From Limonium bicolor (taxonomy: Eukaryota; Streptophyta; Magnoliopsida; Caryophyllales; Plumbaginaceae), in assembly GCA_023374045.1 (NCBI GenBank), contig CM041776.1, positions 46,692,171-46,756,170 on the forward strand: a DNA stretch of 64,000 bases, written 5' to 3'. Position 1 is the stretch's first letter. Every line of letters begins with the position of its first letter. A program made the translations under genes and the position numbers. Positions 49,138-61,613 of this stretch are shown here, one piece after another. The notes beneath the pieces are model-generated. The model was not told the origin of the DNA and did no database searches. It saw only the letters and a program-made list of their open reading frames with translations.

Positions 49138-50221
49138 TGTGAGCCTCGATTTTTAAACCCTATCCTAGGTTGATTCGAGTTGATTAGGATCTAGTCGGGT
49201 TTTAGGTCCACTTATAACCTAAGTTTAATAACTAAGTCATTTAACCATAATTATTAAAGCCAAAGTTAGCTCACTAGAACCTATTATGAGTCGCCACCTA
49301 ATTTTAACCTATATCAAATTAGGAAAGGAGAGTTCGGTTCAGGGGCTTGATATTCGACTTAATTAAGGGTTCAAATTACTTTCATTACCCTCGAAGTCGT
49401 TTTTCCTCTACTTAGTTTAATTATGGCTTATTACGAGTCGTTTTAACCTAAGTGCGCAAGCTTCTGTTTTTTTAATGTTTTTTAGCATTTTTTTACAGAA
49501 AATAAAAGTGGAAATTAAAAATACCTAAATTAGGGTTTCGGAGGCAGAATTAGGTCAAATTTTGTTTCCGTCCGTGGCTACGGACCTAATGTCCATACCC
49601 ACGGACCCTAGTTAATCTATGTGGAAATAAAATCGAATTAAACAGAAAACAAAATTTTGAAAAGTCAGGGGCCACGACCAGGATGTCCTTGGGCCCGGAC
49701 ATTGTTTAGAAAAACCTAAGTTTTTTGAAAAATTAAAATCCCGCCGCCGTCCGTGGGTGTCCGTGGCCACGGACAACCCGTCCGTGGTCCCGGACCATAG
49801 GTCCGTGGTCACGGACCACCCACGGATAGGGGTTTTCTGGTGGTTCCTGAAGGTGTTTTTGGCTCAAACTTTATGTACGTGTAGCCTAAAGATATACAAT
49901 ACGTTAGTGATCAAAAGATTTTAATTTGAAGTCAGAATAATGACGAAACTTAGCAAACAAGATAAAGGGCATAAACGAAAACGAACAAACTATACAGAAG
50001 CCGGAAAGAGTCGGTTCGAACCCAAATTTCAATAGAAAGTCTGAAAGGTCGTGGGGAGTTAGAAAACTAAGATTCCTACCTGTTTTACCTTTGGATTTGA
50101 GGCGCTTCTTCACATCGGGATTCTTCGGAGGCTCTGATGATGCCGGTTCCAGATTGAGTTCGACCCGAGCTTCTGGTTGTTGATTATTGATGATGTTCTT
50201 CACGTTTTGGAGGTGGTTTGG
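49138..50221 (-). mobile_element. Tat/Ogre-like 5' LTR, 3' portion (minus strand)
   Basis: The LTR terminus ...CTCACA (minus) is at 49138 beside the primer site. AGGTGGCGACTC, read on the minus strand, lies about 150 nt inside (near 49290), as expected for the lineage. A GTCCGTGG/CCACGGAC palindromic cluster occupies 49570-49822. The LTR is interrupted at 50222 by LTR G. An open frame on the minus strand (49904-50365) crosses this junction and so is not a gene. Confidence 0.6.
49570..49822 (-). repeat. GTCCGTGG palindromic cassette in Tat/Ogre-like LTR
   Basis: Inverted words GTCCGTGG and CCACGGAC occur in pairs such as GTCCGTGGCCACGGAC, with non-palindromic spacers. This is the same design as the GGTCCG/GGTCGG clusters in the unrelated LARD-like LTRs. 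Confidence 0.75.
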
Positions 50222-53002
50222 TGTAACACCCCAACCTGAAACTCCACAACCTGTACGATGATAGCTCCCAAAGATAACTAGAAATGCAGCGGAAAATATA
50301 TACATAACAACGGGTGGTGCTACAACGCCGCTAGTCACCCATGTGACTAACAAGGCTAACTTCAATACAACTTACAAATGATGCGGTCCGAGCGCTGAAT
50401 ACAAACCACTTAAAATAATAAAACCTAATAATAAAAGTACAATACTGTAGATTGATGCCGGTAATAATAGTCCCTGTCTTAATTCTACCCCACCTACACT
50501 CGGTCGGGCAATCTCTTCATTCTTCAGGTACCTGGAATTGTTTAGCCATGAAATAGCTCAGCAAAATAATTTGCCGGTATGAAAAACGTGCAGCCCACAA
50601 GCTACCGGGCCACACCAACTAATTTGTCGAATACATGCAGGTCATTTTTATAAAGCTGTAAATAAGCATCATAACATAATCATAACAACATCCATACAAG
50701 GATAACAATGTCATAAGAACAAGACTGCAGAAGGTCAAGTTAGATGTCCTGTAATTATTCACCAGTAGTCAGATCCTCACAATGGGACTAACATGTAGAT
50801 AAGAGTACCTCACAACAGTGGAGGTATAGTGACCTCATTAAACTCCTTCATGGAGTAAGATGGTCGGGTATGATAAACCCTTAGACGAGATGGGACTCTC
50901 ATACAAATAGGTGGGTAATAAGTCCCTCAGAAGATAACGTAGTTAACTCCTGTACTGATAATGGTGGGAATCAAACCCTCGAGAGAAGTGTAGTCTTCCT
51001 CTTAACTTAAACTGTGCCGGTACGGTCCGGTGAGTAGACAAAGTGCACACCCAAAACTCCCATCGCGATGTAAATTGAATAGGAGACGACCTGTGATAGG
51101 TACACACCTGTAGCATGCATGGCCAGATCCAACTGGGCTCCTCGTTCTCGTAGTATAGAATTTATTAGATGTCACTCAAGGACGTTAAACAAGAACACAA
51201 TGTGCATTGTCAGCTATCGCGTTTAGGATAGCGACGTTTGTTATAAAGTGAAGTTAGTGAGAAACTTGAGTACAAGTTCTCGGTATAATAAAACGCAGGT
51301 ATTTAATCCACTAGTATAATGTAGTGTTGTATGCGTGGAACATACACATTACAGTTAGTAACATCACACACATAGAATAACACAACAGTGAACAAGAGTA
51401 ACACAACATTTTACATACAATTATCTTGGTCGTTGTTTCAAACAACAGATAGCACACAAGTCGGTGTAATCCGGTATAAAGCAGACTGCAAGAATTCCAT
51501 ACCGTTCACCGTAGACTGTACTTGTTTAGTTCCCGGTCAACGTCTGGTAAAACAAAGTCCTAGAATAGGATTAACTGAGAGTGTTAATTAAACTACCCTC
51601 ATATAATAATTTTATTGGTTCATGAAACGATCTTGTATTCGTTACTTCATGTGAGGTTATTTCTTTGTACTCAAGTAGTTTCCTTTAACCTCCTAACCTT
51701 ATTAATAATTAAGGTATTTATATATTTGCAAATCGTGAATTCTTAATTTATAAAACTTATATGGTGGGGTAATTTCTTTTAATTACCTTATGATTTAATG
51801 TATAACTTATTTGTTATCTCTTTTGATTTACTTTTAAGCCCTTTAATGTATATAACTATATATTCATGTACCATTTATGTTACATGTTTTACAATTGTCC
51901 AAATGACATAGTAATTTATAATTTTATCAATGACATTTATTGGTCACATGTTAATTAATCCTCCTCTTAACTTTATTTTTAAAATATACTATAGCTCCAA
52001 ATATTATTTGGTGTTTCCTCATTAAATTCCTTATATTCATTTCCTTTTGATTTACTTAAAAGTCTAAAATATATATTTCATACACATGTATTATTCATGA
52101 TACATACACATAATTGTCTAAATGACATAACCACTTAATAAACTCTCAATTTATATTTACATGTCACACATGGACATATTATTCCCATATCTTTTATTAA
52201 TTACAAACTAACCTCAATTAATATTATTTCTTTTACAAGTAAATTACTTGTACTTGTATATCATATAGTTTTAATTTCCTAAATCCTTAAATCATAATTT
52301 TCTTTTCTAAATTTCCTAAATATCCATATAGGACCTACAAATAATTTTAATCCCATAAACTTATATGAATCTCGGCTTTACACCATTCTTTCCAAAAATT
52401 ACAATTTAACCTCAAAATCTTATAACCTTTACATAAAGTCTTATAAACTATAATTTTAATTTTAATTCTCCTTAATTTTGAAAGTGAGCTTTATAATTCA
52501 CTTAATTATGAATTCGCCCATATTCAACTCCAAACTTTCATAATAAGTTTTATAAATTACATAATAGCCAAAACTTTATAAATTGTTATTTTAACACTTG
52601 TTTAAATTATCTAAAATTCATAAACTTAATCCTTATTATATTATATCATATTTATCCCAAGGAAGCCTTTTACTCTCGGCTTTTATGATTTATACAACAA
52701 ACTTTGTAAAATTTACATTTTAGCCACATAACTTAATTAATTAGTCATTTAAGCACTAATAAAATATTTTTAACTCTCCAAACTTTATAATATAAGTTTA
52801 TATACATAAGTAGCTCATTAAAACCTATTTTCACTTAGACCATTCAGCCATAATTAAATAGTTACCATATAGTATATAAAAGTGGATTTATATGTCAAAA
52901 TAATTATACATAAATCCATATGAGTCATATAACTCATGTAAAAATTATTGTAATGCCTTATATTGATTCTTAGCTCAAAATAGAACTTATTTGTCCTTGA
53001 CA
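50222..53002 (-). mobile_element. LTR G, 3' part (interrupted by element D)
   Basis: The minus-strand LTR end GGGGTGTTACA is at 50222. It has GCAGCGGAA (50286-50294), end hairpin TAGTCAC-CCAT-GTGACTA (50332-50349) and stem CAGCAAA/TTTGCCG (50559-50575). The latter keeps pairing as G-U in sense RNA. There is no primer site, so it is a solo or 3' LTR. From about 51600 to 53000 it is AT-rich with no genes. Element D starts at 53003, and the remainder should lie beyond the window. Confidence 0.65.
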
Positions 53003-55137
53003 TGAAATACCCCGAACTTAATTAGGGTGATTAAAATTAATCTAATATAATATTTAAGGGCCCATTAGTGCCTAATGAATTTTGGTAAAAAGAATAAATC
53101 CAAAAGAAAAGAGAAAACACTTAAAAAGCGAAAAACGCTAAATTGGGCGTTAAGTGACCCTAGGAGAAATACAACCTTAGGAAGGGTATCAAATTAATTT
53201 AAAAGGCTTAATAATGTCTAAATAATATATGGGAACAACTCCCGAAGAAAACGGATCCATAAAATGAATTAAAAACGTTAATAAAGCTTTAGCGCACGTT
53301 TTTCGAGAAAACCCGAGAACGTGACTTTAAGTGGTCAAATGAACCCGTAAAAATTATAGTTCATTAAATAACTATAAATAAACATTAATGGGAGTATAAT
53401 AACCATTAAAATTAAAGAAACGAGAAAATTCCGGAAAACGGGCCCGGTTAGTGAATAGTGCTAAAACCGGGTAAATTAACGAGCGTTTTCTGTAAAAGAC
53501 GAAAAACGCTCCAGCTTGTAACATTCAAGTGGGCCGGTTTTATTAAGAGAGCATCCCCCTCATACACTAAATAAGTAAAGAAAAGAAAGAAAAGGAAAAG
53601 GAAGGAAAAAGCATAAAGTAACTTCTCTCCTCTCTCTCCTCTCATTTTCTTTTCTTCCTTCTCTCTCTCCCTCCTTCTTCTTTCCTGTCGTTCTCCCACT
53701 CCTCACCATGGCTGGCCGATTTTGAAGCCTCCAACCATGGCATCCTTTCATTTCCCCCCTTGCACAAGCTAGTCCCATGCTCAAATCACAAAAATAATTA
53801 CATATTTGTGAACCCCTCACCAAGCTCTACATTTCCCTCTTTTCAAAATTCCAAAAGCTTGAAGTTAATCTCCATGGGTTTCTCCCATTTGAAGAGAAAA
53901 TGCCATCAAAGTGAAGCTTGGAGTCTTCTCTCTCTCCTAAGGTAAAAAGATTCATGAAAAAACTCATTTTTTCCCCTCTCTTGTGTTGGCCGATTTTTGC
54001 CATTCTCATGCCTTGCTTTCTTCTTGTTTTGAGCCTTGTTTCAACCCTCCAATGGTGGAATAACCCCCTTCTTGATTCAAGGGTGAAAACCCCTCTTAAA
54101 AGCAAAAAAGGTAAACCCTAACTTGTGCTCTAAGCCCTTTTTATTGAATTAAGATTTCCTAAGGGTTTAGATAATTAAATGAATGTATTTTGTGTTTCTT
54201 GAATGTTGGAATGGAGTTTGCAAACTCCATTCCCTCTTGACCGATTTTGAGAAGATGAGGAGCAAGAGGAGAATTAAGGAGAGACTTGTAAATTAAGGTA
54301 AGGAATCTACCTTAAACTTTGTTTTAATTGCTTTAGGAATTGGGATCGGTTAAAAAATAATGAACCCAAACATGTGAATTAATGTGGTTGATTGAATTTG
54401 AGGGTGATTGTGAACTTGTGTTGATTTAAGGCCTAAGTGCCATTGAATTTTAGATTTGGGCTATATTGTTGTTTGAAGAGATGTTGATGGGCTTTGAATT
54501 GATATTGTGTGATGGTAGGACCCTTGTAAGGGTGTGGCTAGATTAGGAATGAAATTGGTGAGAGTTGATGATTTGGGACATGTAAGGTTTATGGGGAGGT
54601 TATGGCGAAATTTTAGTAGAAAAACGAGTGTTGTAAGATGACCTAATGTGATGGGAGAACCTAGGTATTTGTAATGTTGAGAGGAGAGGATTGATAGCCT
54701 TGAAATGGTATTTAGAGAACTAGGGGGAAGAGTGTGAAAATCTGTAGCAATGGAGTATGGAAATGTTTTAGAAAAACTAGAAAATGAGCTAGTTTGCAAG
54801 ACTTTGGAAACAAGAGTTGTGCTTGGGTTTAATTAATGTACTTGTCTAGGGATGAATTGGTATGGTCATTGATGCATTTGGTGAGGTTGGTAGGATGTAA
54901 AAACTAGCAAGAAGAAGTTAGAAATGCATAATAGTGCAAAATGCAAAATGTGAGAATGTGAATTTGATGAATTTGAGCAAGAATTGGGTAGTGGATTTAA
55001 CCAACGATTTGGAGTGGTTTAAGGAGTGTTTTGAGATGTTTAAATATGTAGGAAACTTATGGAAAGTTTATGGAATGATTAGGGGTGGATTAAGGGTTGA
55101 TTTGGGGTTGAAAAATGACCTTAATAGCAGTTTTTAG

Positions 55138-55312
55138 CAGGGTCCGGGACTTAGGATATGTACCAAGTCCCGGACCGCATCAGAAAAATGCCAGAGCAAA
55201 TGCAGGAATTGGTCCGGGACTTAAGTCCATGACCAAGTCCCGAACCAGGGTATTAATTTAGGCCGAGAGTTCATCAGTGTATTGGTCCGGGACCTAGGGT
55301 CCGGACCACCCC
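55138..55312 (+). repeat. GGTCCGGGAC palindromic cassette in LTR D
   Basis: Three units contain GGTCCGGGAC opposite GTCCCGGACC or a variant, separated by spacers including CAGGAATTGGTCCGGGAC. The related LTR E has ACTTGCGACCGG words at the matching place instead. Confidence 0.8.
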
Positions 55313-56895
55313 CAGAATTCAACAGAATGTGTTTTTAAGGGTTTAAATGATGGGGGTTTGAATGGTATTGGTTTTAGATGATGCTTAGGAGTTGTTTGGT
55401 GACTTATAAAGGTCCTAAGAAGTATAAACAAGTGTTGTAAGTGAGTGAGTAAGTTAAGGAATTAAGCACACTAAGTTAAACCGAGATAACGGGATAACGG
55501 GGTAAGTTCGGGGGTAGCATTTATATACGGACCGTAACACCTTAATAATAATTGAACCATTTGACATGTAATTAGTGGTTCAAGAATAAGGTTCGAGGAA
55601 GAAGTGTGAGCCAAGGAACGTGAGAACACCTGGTAAAGATAAACCCCGGTGAAAGGTATGATTTCCTCATGCTCTGTATCCTAACTTGGTTACCCCGATT
55701 TGTGTGCTTGTGTGAATGTGTGATCACCTAACAAGATAAATGCATGAATCGGATTGTGTGCACTTATTGGTGCTTGTATTGTATTGTTGTTTGCTGGATT
55801 GAATTTGAACCAAGTTTGTATAATTCATGAAATGGATGAATAATGACTGAGTCGCTTGTAAGTGTTTGTGTATTGTAGTTCAACTCATAGTTGAGTTTGG
55901 TTGATTAGAGACTCGAGGGTAGAGTTAAGTTGTGAAATAATGAAAACGAGGTAACACACGATAACCACTAACTAATGGTCAACGATAAATCAAACTGGTA
56001 AATTTACTCGAAATGAGAACAAGCGACGCACGTGACTAGAGAACACCCTTAATATCAATAGTCGACCTCCTATGCAAGGATGAGACTCAATGTTAGAAAA
56101 TGAACATAATTCCTAAGTAATGGAAGTGTAGGGGCGACCCGTAAAACGGCAGATACAACGAATAGGAAAATCTCCTAAGTTGTATGATAGTATCGAGAAA
56201 GATGCTGCTGACTATATATTATTATGTATTATATATGAGTACCTATTGTTACTAACCCGAGAGCTGGGTTAGGGTGATTGTGAGTCACGCGTGCAAGGAA
56301 GAGGAAGCAACAGAGCGTATGTTTCCGAATCCATGGTCGAACTCCCTTTTAACCGGGCCGTGTGCCACATAGTGGTGCCTGACTGGAGTAAGACCGGCAG
56401 AGCTTACCCGTCTAAAGAGGTAAGTTGGGTATTATGGGATAGGAAGAGGGAACATGAGAGAATGTTTCTAATTCCATCTGGAGATTATAAAAGCCCGGTG
56501 GTGAGACCTATATATGTCTCTGCCCGGAGGCCTACGAGGCTTAACCTAAAATTATTCAAGAGTAGAATAATTAAGAAACTAGATCGGGACCGAGGGTGTC
56601 TAATGATCTAGGAGTTAAGTAAACTACCTGGTAAGGGTGAAAGGTTGGTAAATGACGAGAATGAACCCACTTGAGATATGGTCTCTCAAGGGTTAAAAAT
56701 AAGGTAAATGAATTTAACGAGCTGGACGTGATATCTGTGTGGATTGTATTCTTGGATTGAATGTGAAGTGTTGTGTGAAGGTACATGTATGATGTATTGT
56801 TGCATTGCATGATGTTTGAATTAAAATGAACCGCATGCTCTCGACCAAATAGTCGGCGTAACGTCGCTAGTACGCGGGGTATGCGGAAGTCATAT

Positions 56896-56921
56896 TCAGC
56901 GTAAGCTGAGCCCCTAGGGGC
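56896..56921 (+). other. Double stem-loop of LTR D
   Basis: TCAGC-GTAA-GCTGA (56896-56909) and GCCCC-TA-GGGGC (56910-56921) are perfect and directly adjacent, about 540 nt from the LTR end. Confidence 0.7.
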
Positions 56922-57324
56922 GACGTTTTTAGTGTGCAGGAACCCGTAGCGGACATGATCACGGTAAGAGACCGACAGCTAAGCTTGGACAACTAGGCGT
57001 GAAGTATAGATAGTAGTGATTGGTATTGGGCTTGTAGCCGGTCACCGTTCGAGAGTAGGACGGGGTTGTGACTAAGCAAGGGTAGTCGTTAATTATTTGT
57101 ATTTATGCATTATGGAAGTGTAAAACCGAAAGGTCATTAATAATGTTGGGAATTGTAGATACTCGGTATAGTATTAAATGGAGTTTGTATTGTATATCAT
57201 GGGGTTGATGGTTGTATTTGGTTTGAGAATTGAAAAGGGAATGGAATGTGTCATTTGTATAGTGTACTCGGTAAAGACCCATCAGACCGATAGTGTGTTG
57301 TATTGTTTGTTTGGAATTAGCCTT

Positions 57325-57346
57325 GTTAGTCACGTGGGTGGCTAAC
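57325..57346 (+). other. LTR 3'-end hairpin, element D
   Basis: GTTAGTCAC, loop GTGG, GTGGCTAAC pairs with one G-U. It is the counterpart of the perfect element A hairpin and is followed by GGC. Confidence 0.65.
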
Positions 57347-57453
57347 GGCATTGTTTCACCCCCGGTTGTATTAGAATTTCCGCTGCTGGTGTTTTGATAA
57401 TGGAGACGGGTTATGAGTAATGGCGAGATTACCGGTAGGGGTGTTACAAAAAG

Positions 57454-57480
57454 TGGTATCAGAGCGAAGTATCGCTCTGA
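57454..57480 (+). other. Element D primer binding site in a perfect hairpin
   Basis: TGGTATCAGAGC (57454-57465) follows the LTR by 5 nt. ATCAGAGCG-AAGTAT-CGCTCTGAT gives a perfect 9-bp stem, identical to that of element A. Confidence 0.85.
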
Positions 57481-58734
57481 TGGTCTAAATACCGAGTCTA
57501 GGAGAATACCGAGTTAGGAATTAGAGACTTAGGGCTAAGGGTGAGTGTTAGCGTGTGTGGTACGCTAGATAGGAACTTCCAGTGTGACCTGGATACCTAC
57601 ATAACCAATCCCGCCCTCCGCAACCCCGTTATAAGTTGGGGAAAAGAACGCCAGGGAGATGGAAAGACCTCTCACACTCGGGTTAACCCGATCTGGCTGA
57701 TGTAAAATAAACTTTGTAAATAGAAAGAACCTGTCATACGGTAGATTCCGAGGGTTGGAAATCCCGAAGACGGTTCCCGTTTGAACGACGACAACCGTAT
57801 AGAACGGTGGAAGATTAAGGATCCTAAATATAAGATAACTAAATTTACGGCACCATGGTGTGACGTGCTTTGCAGTCGCGAGAACCTTGCGTAGCCAATA
57901 AGAAGGGAAGCATAGCTACACAATGAGTAGAAAAGCAGAGTAACAGAATCGAGACAAGAGAGTCTACGGACTGTAATGTATGACAATATCGTCAACGGTA
58001 AACAAACCAACTATGGAATTAGTCAAGGTTGGATTAACTCCAAACCTACAAGCCAAAACGGCGGTGATAACCAAATAGCATAGTGCAGGCAACTATGAGG
58101 ATATTCATGAAATTTGCACCAACAGGACTACCACGTAGTTCCTAAGGATTCGATAGACCTCGGTAACCACCGCCAAGTGTGGGAACGAGCTATGGAGCAA
58201 GGTACTTGGGGTACCACAAGGATTGGGAAGCACCCGAATTATTGACAACCTTGTCAAGGACACTGAGAAGACACTCAGGGAGTTGATCACTAAGATCAAA
58301 AAGGGATGAAAGATCCAATAAAAACACCAAAGATGGATGAAAACAATACCGTAATCGGTACAAGGTAACCTAAAAACCGACGTACCCGCGCACTTTCCAA
58401 GGCAAGTGCAGCAACAACAAGACAAGTTGGAGGATGTTAAATGACTAACAAGTACTTACTAAGCACCATGAGATGGAAGTAATCATAGGATCGCCAATCC
58501 TAAGAACTTGAGGAACCAAACATTGGAAAGGCCTAAGGGCCGACCATTACATTAACGAACATACCAGTCAGCAGGAAGCTGGACTTGGTTAAGACTTCAA
58601 ACATGGCAACGCCATGAAGATTTTCTTTTAAACTCAAGTTTTCTATTTCAAAACCCAAAATTTTGTTTCAAACCACAACTTTTCTTTTTAAACCTCAGAT
58701 TTTATTTAAAACCAAACCAGAGAATCACGGTGTG

Positions 58735-58975
58735 TATCATAGAATGATACAAGAGGAGTTGACGATAGAATACTTCACTTAGGTGTGTGACGAGCACTAC
58801 GAGTATACCCAAATACGGGATGTGGGACAACCGCACTCCGAAGGAGCTTGCGGGCCTGACATACCCTTTGTGAGTTAGTCAGGTAAGTGGTATACCAATA
58901 CGGTACCCCACGTATGTATACATGCAGTGTACGAAACACGGGAAGTAGTCAGCTCCGTTCTACGGACCATAAGTG
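58735..58975 (+). other. Conserved internal core, element D
   Basis: Inverse of the cores in A and B, consistent with the opposite orientation of this element. It includes GTGGGACAACCGCACTCC, GGGCCTGACATACCC and an ACACGGGAAGTAGTC segment. Confidence 0.65.
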
Positions 58976-60420
58976 AATACAAATCTGAACAGTTGGACAC
59001 CTCGAACGATCGAAGAATCAAGTAAGCTCACGGAGCAAAAAGGAGTCAAGAATACACTACAGTAGAATGATTAAGAGTTAGGAAGTGCGAGAAGCACTAG
59101 TAATTGACTAAAGGCATTGGAGATATCCCAAGGATATTGAAACAAAAGCATGAAATAGCCGGACGGATACCGGGCTAAGCACAGTGAGGCAAATGCCTAG
59201 CGGGAACACCTCAATGTTCAATGAACGGGATAGGATTCCCAGAACAACCATCATAAATACCCAGGGTGATCATCTAAGGTACCGGAGGATACCGATCACC
59301 ACTGAAGGAAATACCAAACCGGTTAAAACCTTAAGGGAATCACACATGGCCTACCCTCAGAGCGTGAGATGTATAACCCCAAATGGGACAATTTGGAATC
59401 CAGAACAGCAATGCAGAGTAATTAAACATTCTCATAAATGTTAGCTGGATGTAAATGCATAATCAACAACACCCATGAGCAATCCACAAAGGGTATCAAA
59501 GTCAACATAGTTGAATGAAGTGTTGTAACAAGAGCACCAGAGCTATAATGAACACTCGGTTTGAATACCGAAGGGATCCCACTTACCCAGGGGATACCCT
59601 GAATTATGGCAAGGTACCAATCAATACCAAGAGACTTGAAGGGCATCCAACGAACGGAAGCGTGGTGCGATGATCTTACCATGGAGCCCAATGTTACCTC
59701 CAAACCATTTGATGGTATAAGGAGAACTAATACTTGTAAACCGCCAACTATGAGCAGAGTTCTAGGCAACGAGGCTAGTATGCCATGAAACTAATGCAAT
59801 ACGTAATTCAACGGTTGCAAAACCATTGTAAACCATAGGAAGAGTTGCCAGGAACGACAGTAAAGGGTATAATAACCAACGAGCAAGGATACCCTTCGTT
59901 AATGTGAGACCGCAAGAGCGGTGAACACATAGATCCCTAGAAGGAAGTACCATCAGCGAATATCTAATAATACGCCTCTTTCAGAACTACTAAGGTAGGG
60001 AAGCTTGAGCATATAGTCATTGCCAAGAAATAACTTGAATAAGATGAAATAGAAGGGTTTGGTAGCAATTATTGGAAACCGAGGAGCATTCGGTTATGAA
60101 GAAATATGTGAAGTATGAACCGGAAGTGTAAAAACCAAGAACGCTCAAGAGTTCAGAGATATAAAAGAATATCATAATCTATAACCAGCCAAATAAATGG
60201 AGAACCATTTGTAAATGGTAGAGATACATGAGCAGAAGCAAAGGTAATACGGATTCCATGGAAACCGAAGTTGTAAACAAATACGAACACGGTGCAACGA
60301 GCGACCAGTACATATGAATAAGTCATACAATGAGATGGAGTTGATGAATAAAGATGGTAGACAGACCGAGAAATAAGGAAACAATATGCATTCCTGTTGC
60401 AATCTCACAAGAGATTTACT

Positions 60421-60486
60421 GCCCAGGGGTTTACGCCTTTGCACTCTGTAGGACTGAGTGTTTTGGTATTGCACTTGTGTAGTAAT
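60421..60486 (+). other. 60-nt conserved block, element D copy
   Basis: It contains GCACTCTGTAGGACTGAGTG then TTTTGGTATTGCACTTGTG. The element A copy (391-452, minus) and LTR F copy (10672-10730) differ at only a few bases, in regions that otherwise differ strongly. Confidence 0.7.
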
Positions 60487-61142
60487 GATAGAGGGGGATG
60501 GCTAGGAAGTTGGGAAGATGACAATTGGGGTAAAAGGTAGAAGGAAACGTACGAAGTCATAAGGACCGAAGCATAGAAAATGCAAGGTCGTAGTTCAGAA
60601 GCCACTAGTAATAGAGGAAGCACTACTAAGTAGTGGCTCGACCTCAACACAACATGTCGGGAGAACCAAGTGAATAATCAATTAAATACACAATAGTATG
60701 TACATTGATTCTAGAGGACTGGATAAGAAACCTGTAACTCATTGAGTTCGTGTATGGTAAAAGAATACCACGCCTGATTAATAAACCTTATCCCCAAGAT
60801 AAAAGGGGATAAAAAGGGTGATGTATAACACATTTAGAATAACGAGAAGGGCAAATAAACCCTAAGTTATCAGGGTCACGCAGCAGAAGCTAGTGGGCCC
60901 AAATTATAAGGTTTAATACACCTAGTGAATGAATGGGTAATTAGCAATGCCTTGAAGCCTTTAAGGCTAGAACCAACCCGGTTAAGAGTTAAATAACTCC
61001 GATGAAAATTATGGGTGCAGAGACTAACCAACAGTATGGTCAAACCCTTTGACCAGAGTACATTGTATAATAGACCATGATAGTTGAACCACTCCACGAA
61101 GGCTGAACGCCTTAGACCTATGTCCAATGTCGACACACGGTA

Positions 61143-61175
61143 GATTACGTGGGCGTAATCCCTTTTTAAGGGGGC
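61143..61175 (+). other. GATTACG palindrome and purine tract, element D
   Basis: GATTACG-TGGG-CGTAATC (61143-61160) is followed by TTTTTAAGGGGG (61163-61174), then CTAGAGCG. Element B has the same order in its sense strand. Confidence 0.6.
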
Positions 61176-61613
61176 TAGAGCGAAAATTGCGAAGTGTATG
61201 TTTCACGTGGTATGGGCGTAAACTACTATGCGCATAGCGCAAAAGAAATTGTTTTGATGATGGGTACTTATGTTACATAAACATTTGTACTCACTCATTG
61301 GGAAAACTATGATTATTTGTGAAATTTGAAGTGAAAGGAGTATTAATTGTGAGAGAATTGAGGTGAATGGAGTAGAGAAACTCCATGGGAAATGAGAACC
61401 CCGGTGATATATGCCTATTCGAAGATTAGACATAGTATTCGATTTGGGATTAGACATGGTATGGATGAGTATATTTGGGATATTTGTTGAGAATAAATCG
61501 GTACGGAACCGATGTTGAACCTAGTGGGAATCGAGTCCCCTAGGTGTCTTGAGTAGGGTGGATTTTCTTGTAAATGATTGGGGATAGTATGAGATATGAG
61601 CCGGTATGAAACT

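Larger units (their letters stand above)
53003..57448 (+). mobile_element. Element D 5' LTR (4446 bp)
   Basis: This complete plus-strand LTR starts TGAAATACCCC and ends GGGGTGTTACA. A GGTCCGGGAC cassette lies at 55138-55312, the double hairpin TCAGC-GTAA-GCTGA plus GCCCC-TA-GGGGC at 56896-56921, the end hairpin at 57325-57346, and TTCCGCTGC at 57378-57386. A TATA-like TATAAAA at 56486-56492 is a weak promoter candidate. TGACA (52998-53002) should be one copy of the target duplication. Several open frames (53448-54121) run through polypyrimidine-rich sequence and do not look real. Confidence 0.85.
57449..61613 (+). mobile_element. Element D internal region (non-coding, 4.2 kb)
   Basis: It begins with the primer site (57454-57465) and ends at the LTR start at 61614. 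Open frames are short (the longest, about 115 codons, runs antisense) and show no gag or pol motif. Blocks shared with A and B are the hairpin TCGGG-TTAA-CCCGA (57678-57691), the core at 58735-58975 with CTCC-GAA-GGAG (58836-58846), the 60-nt block (60421-60486), and the palindrome plus purine tract (61143-61175). The bases before 61614 are not a clear polypurine tract, unlike in element B. Confidence 0.75.

Noticed and set aside
49904..50365. 153-codon minus-strand open frame
   Set aside because: It crosses the junction between the Tat/Ogre-like LTR and inserted LTR G at 50222, so it cannot be an ancestral gene.
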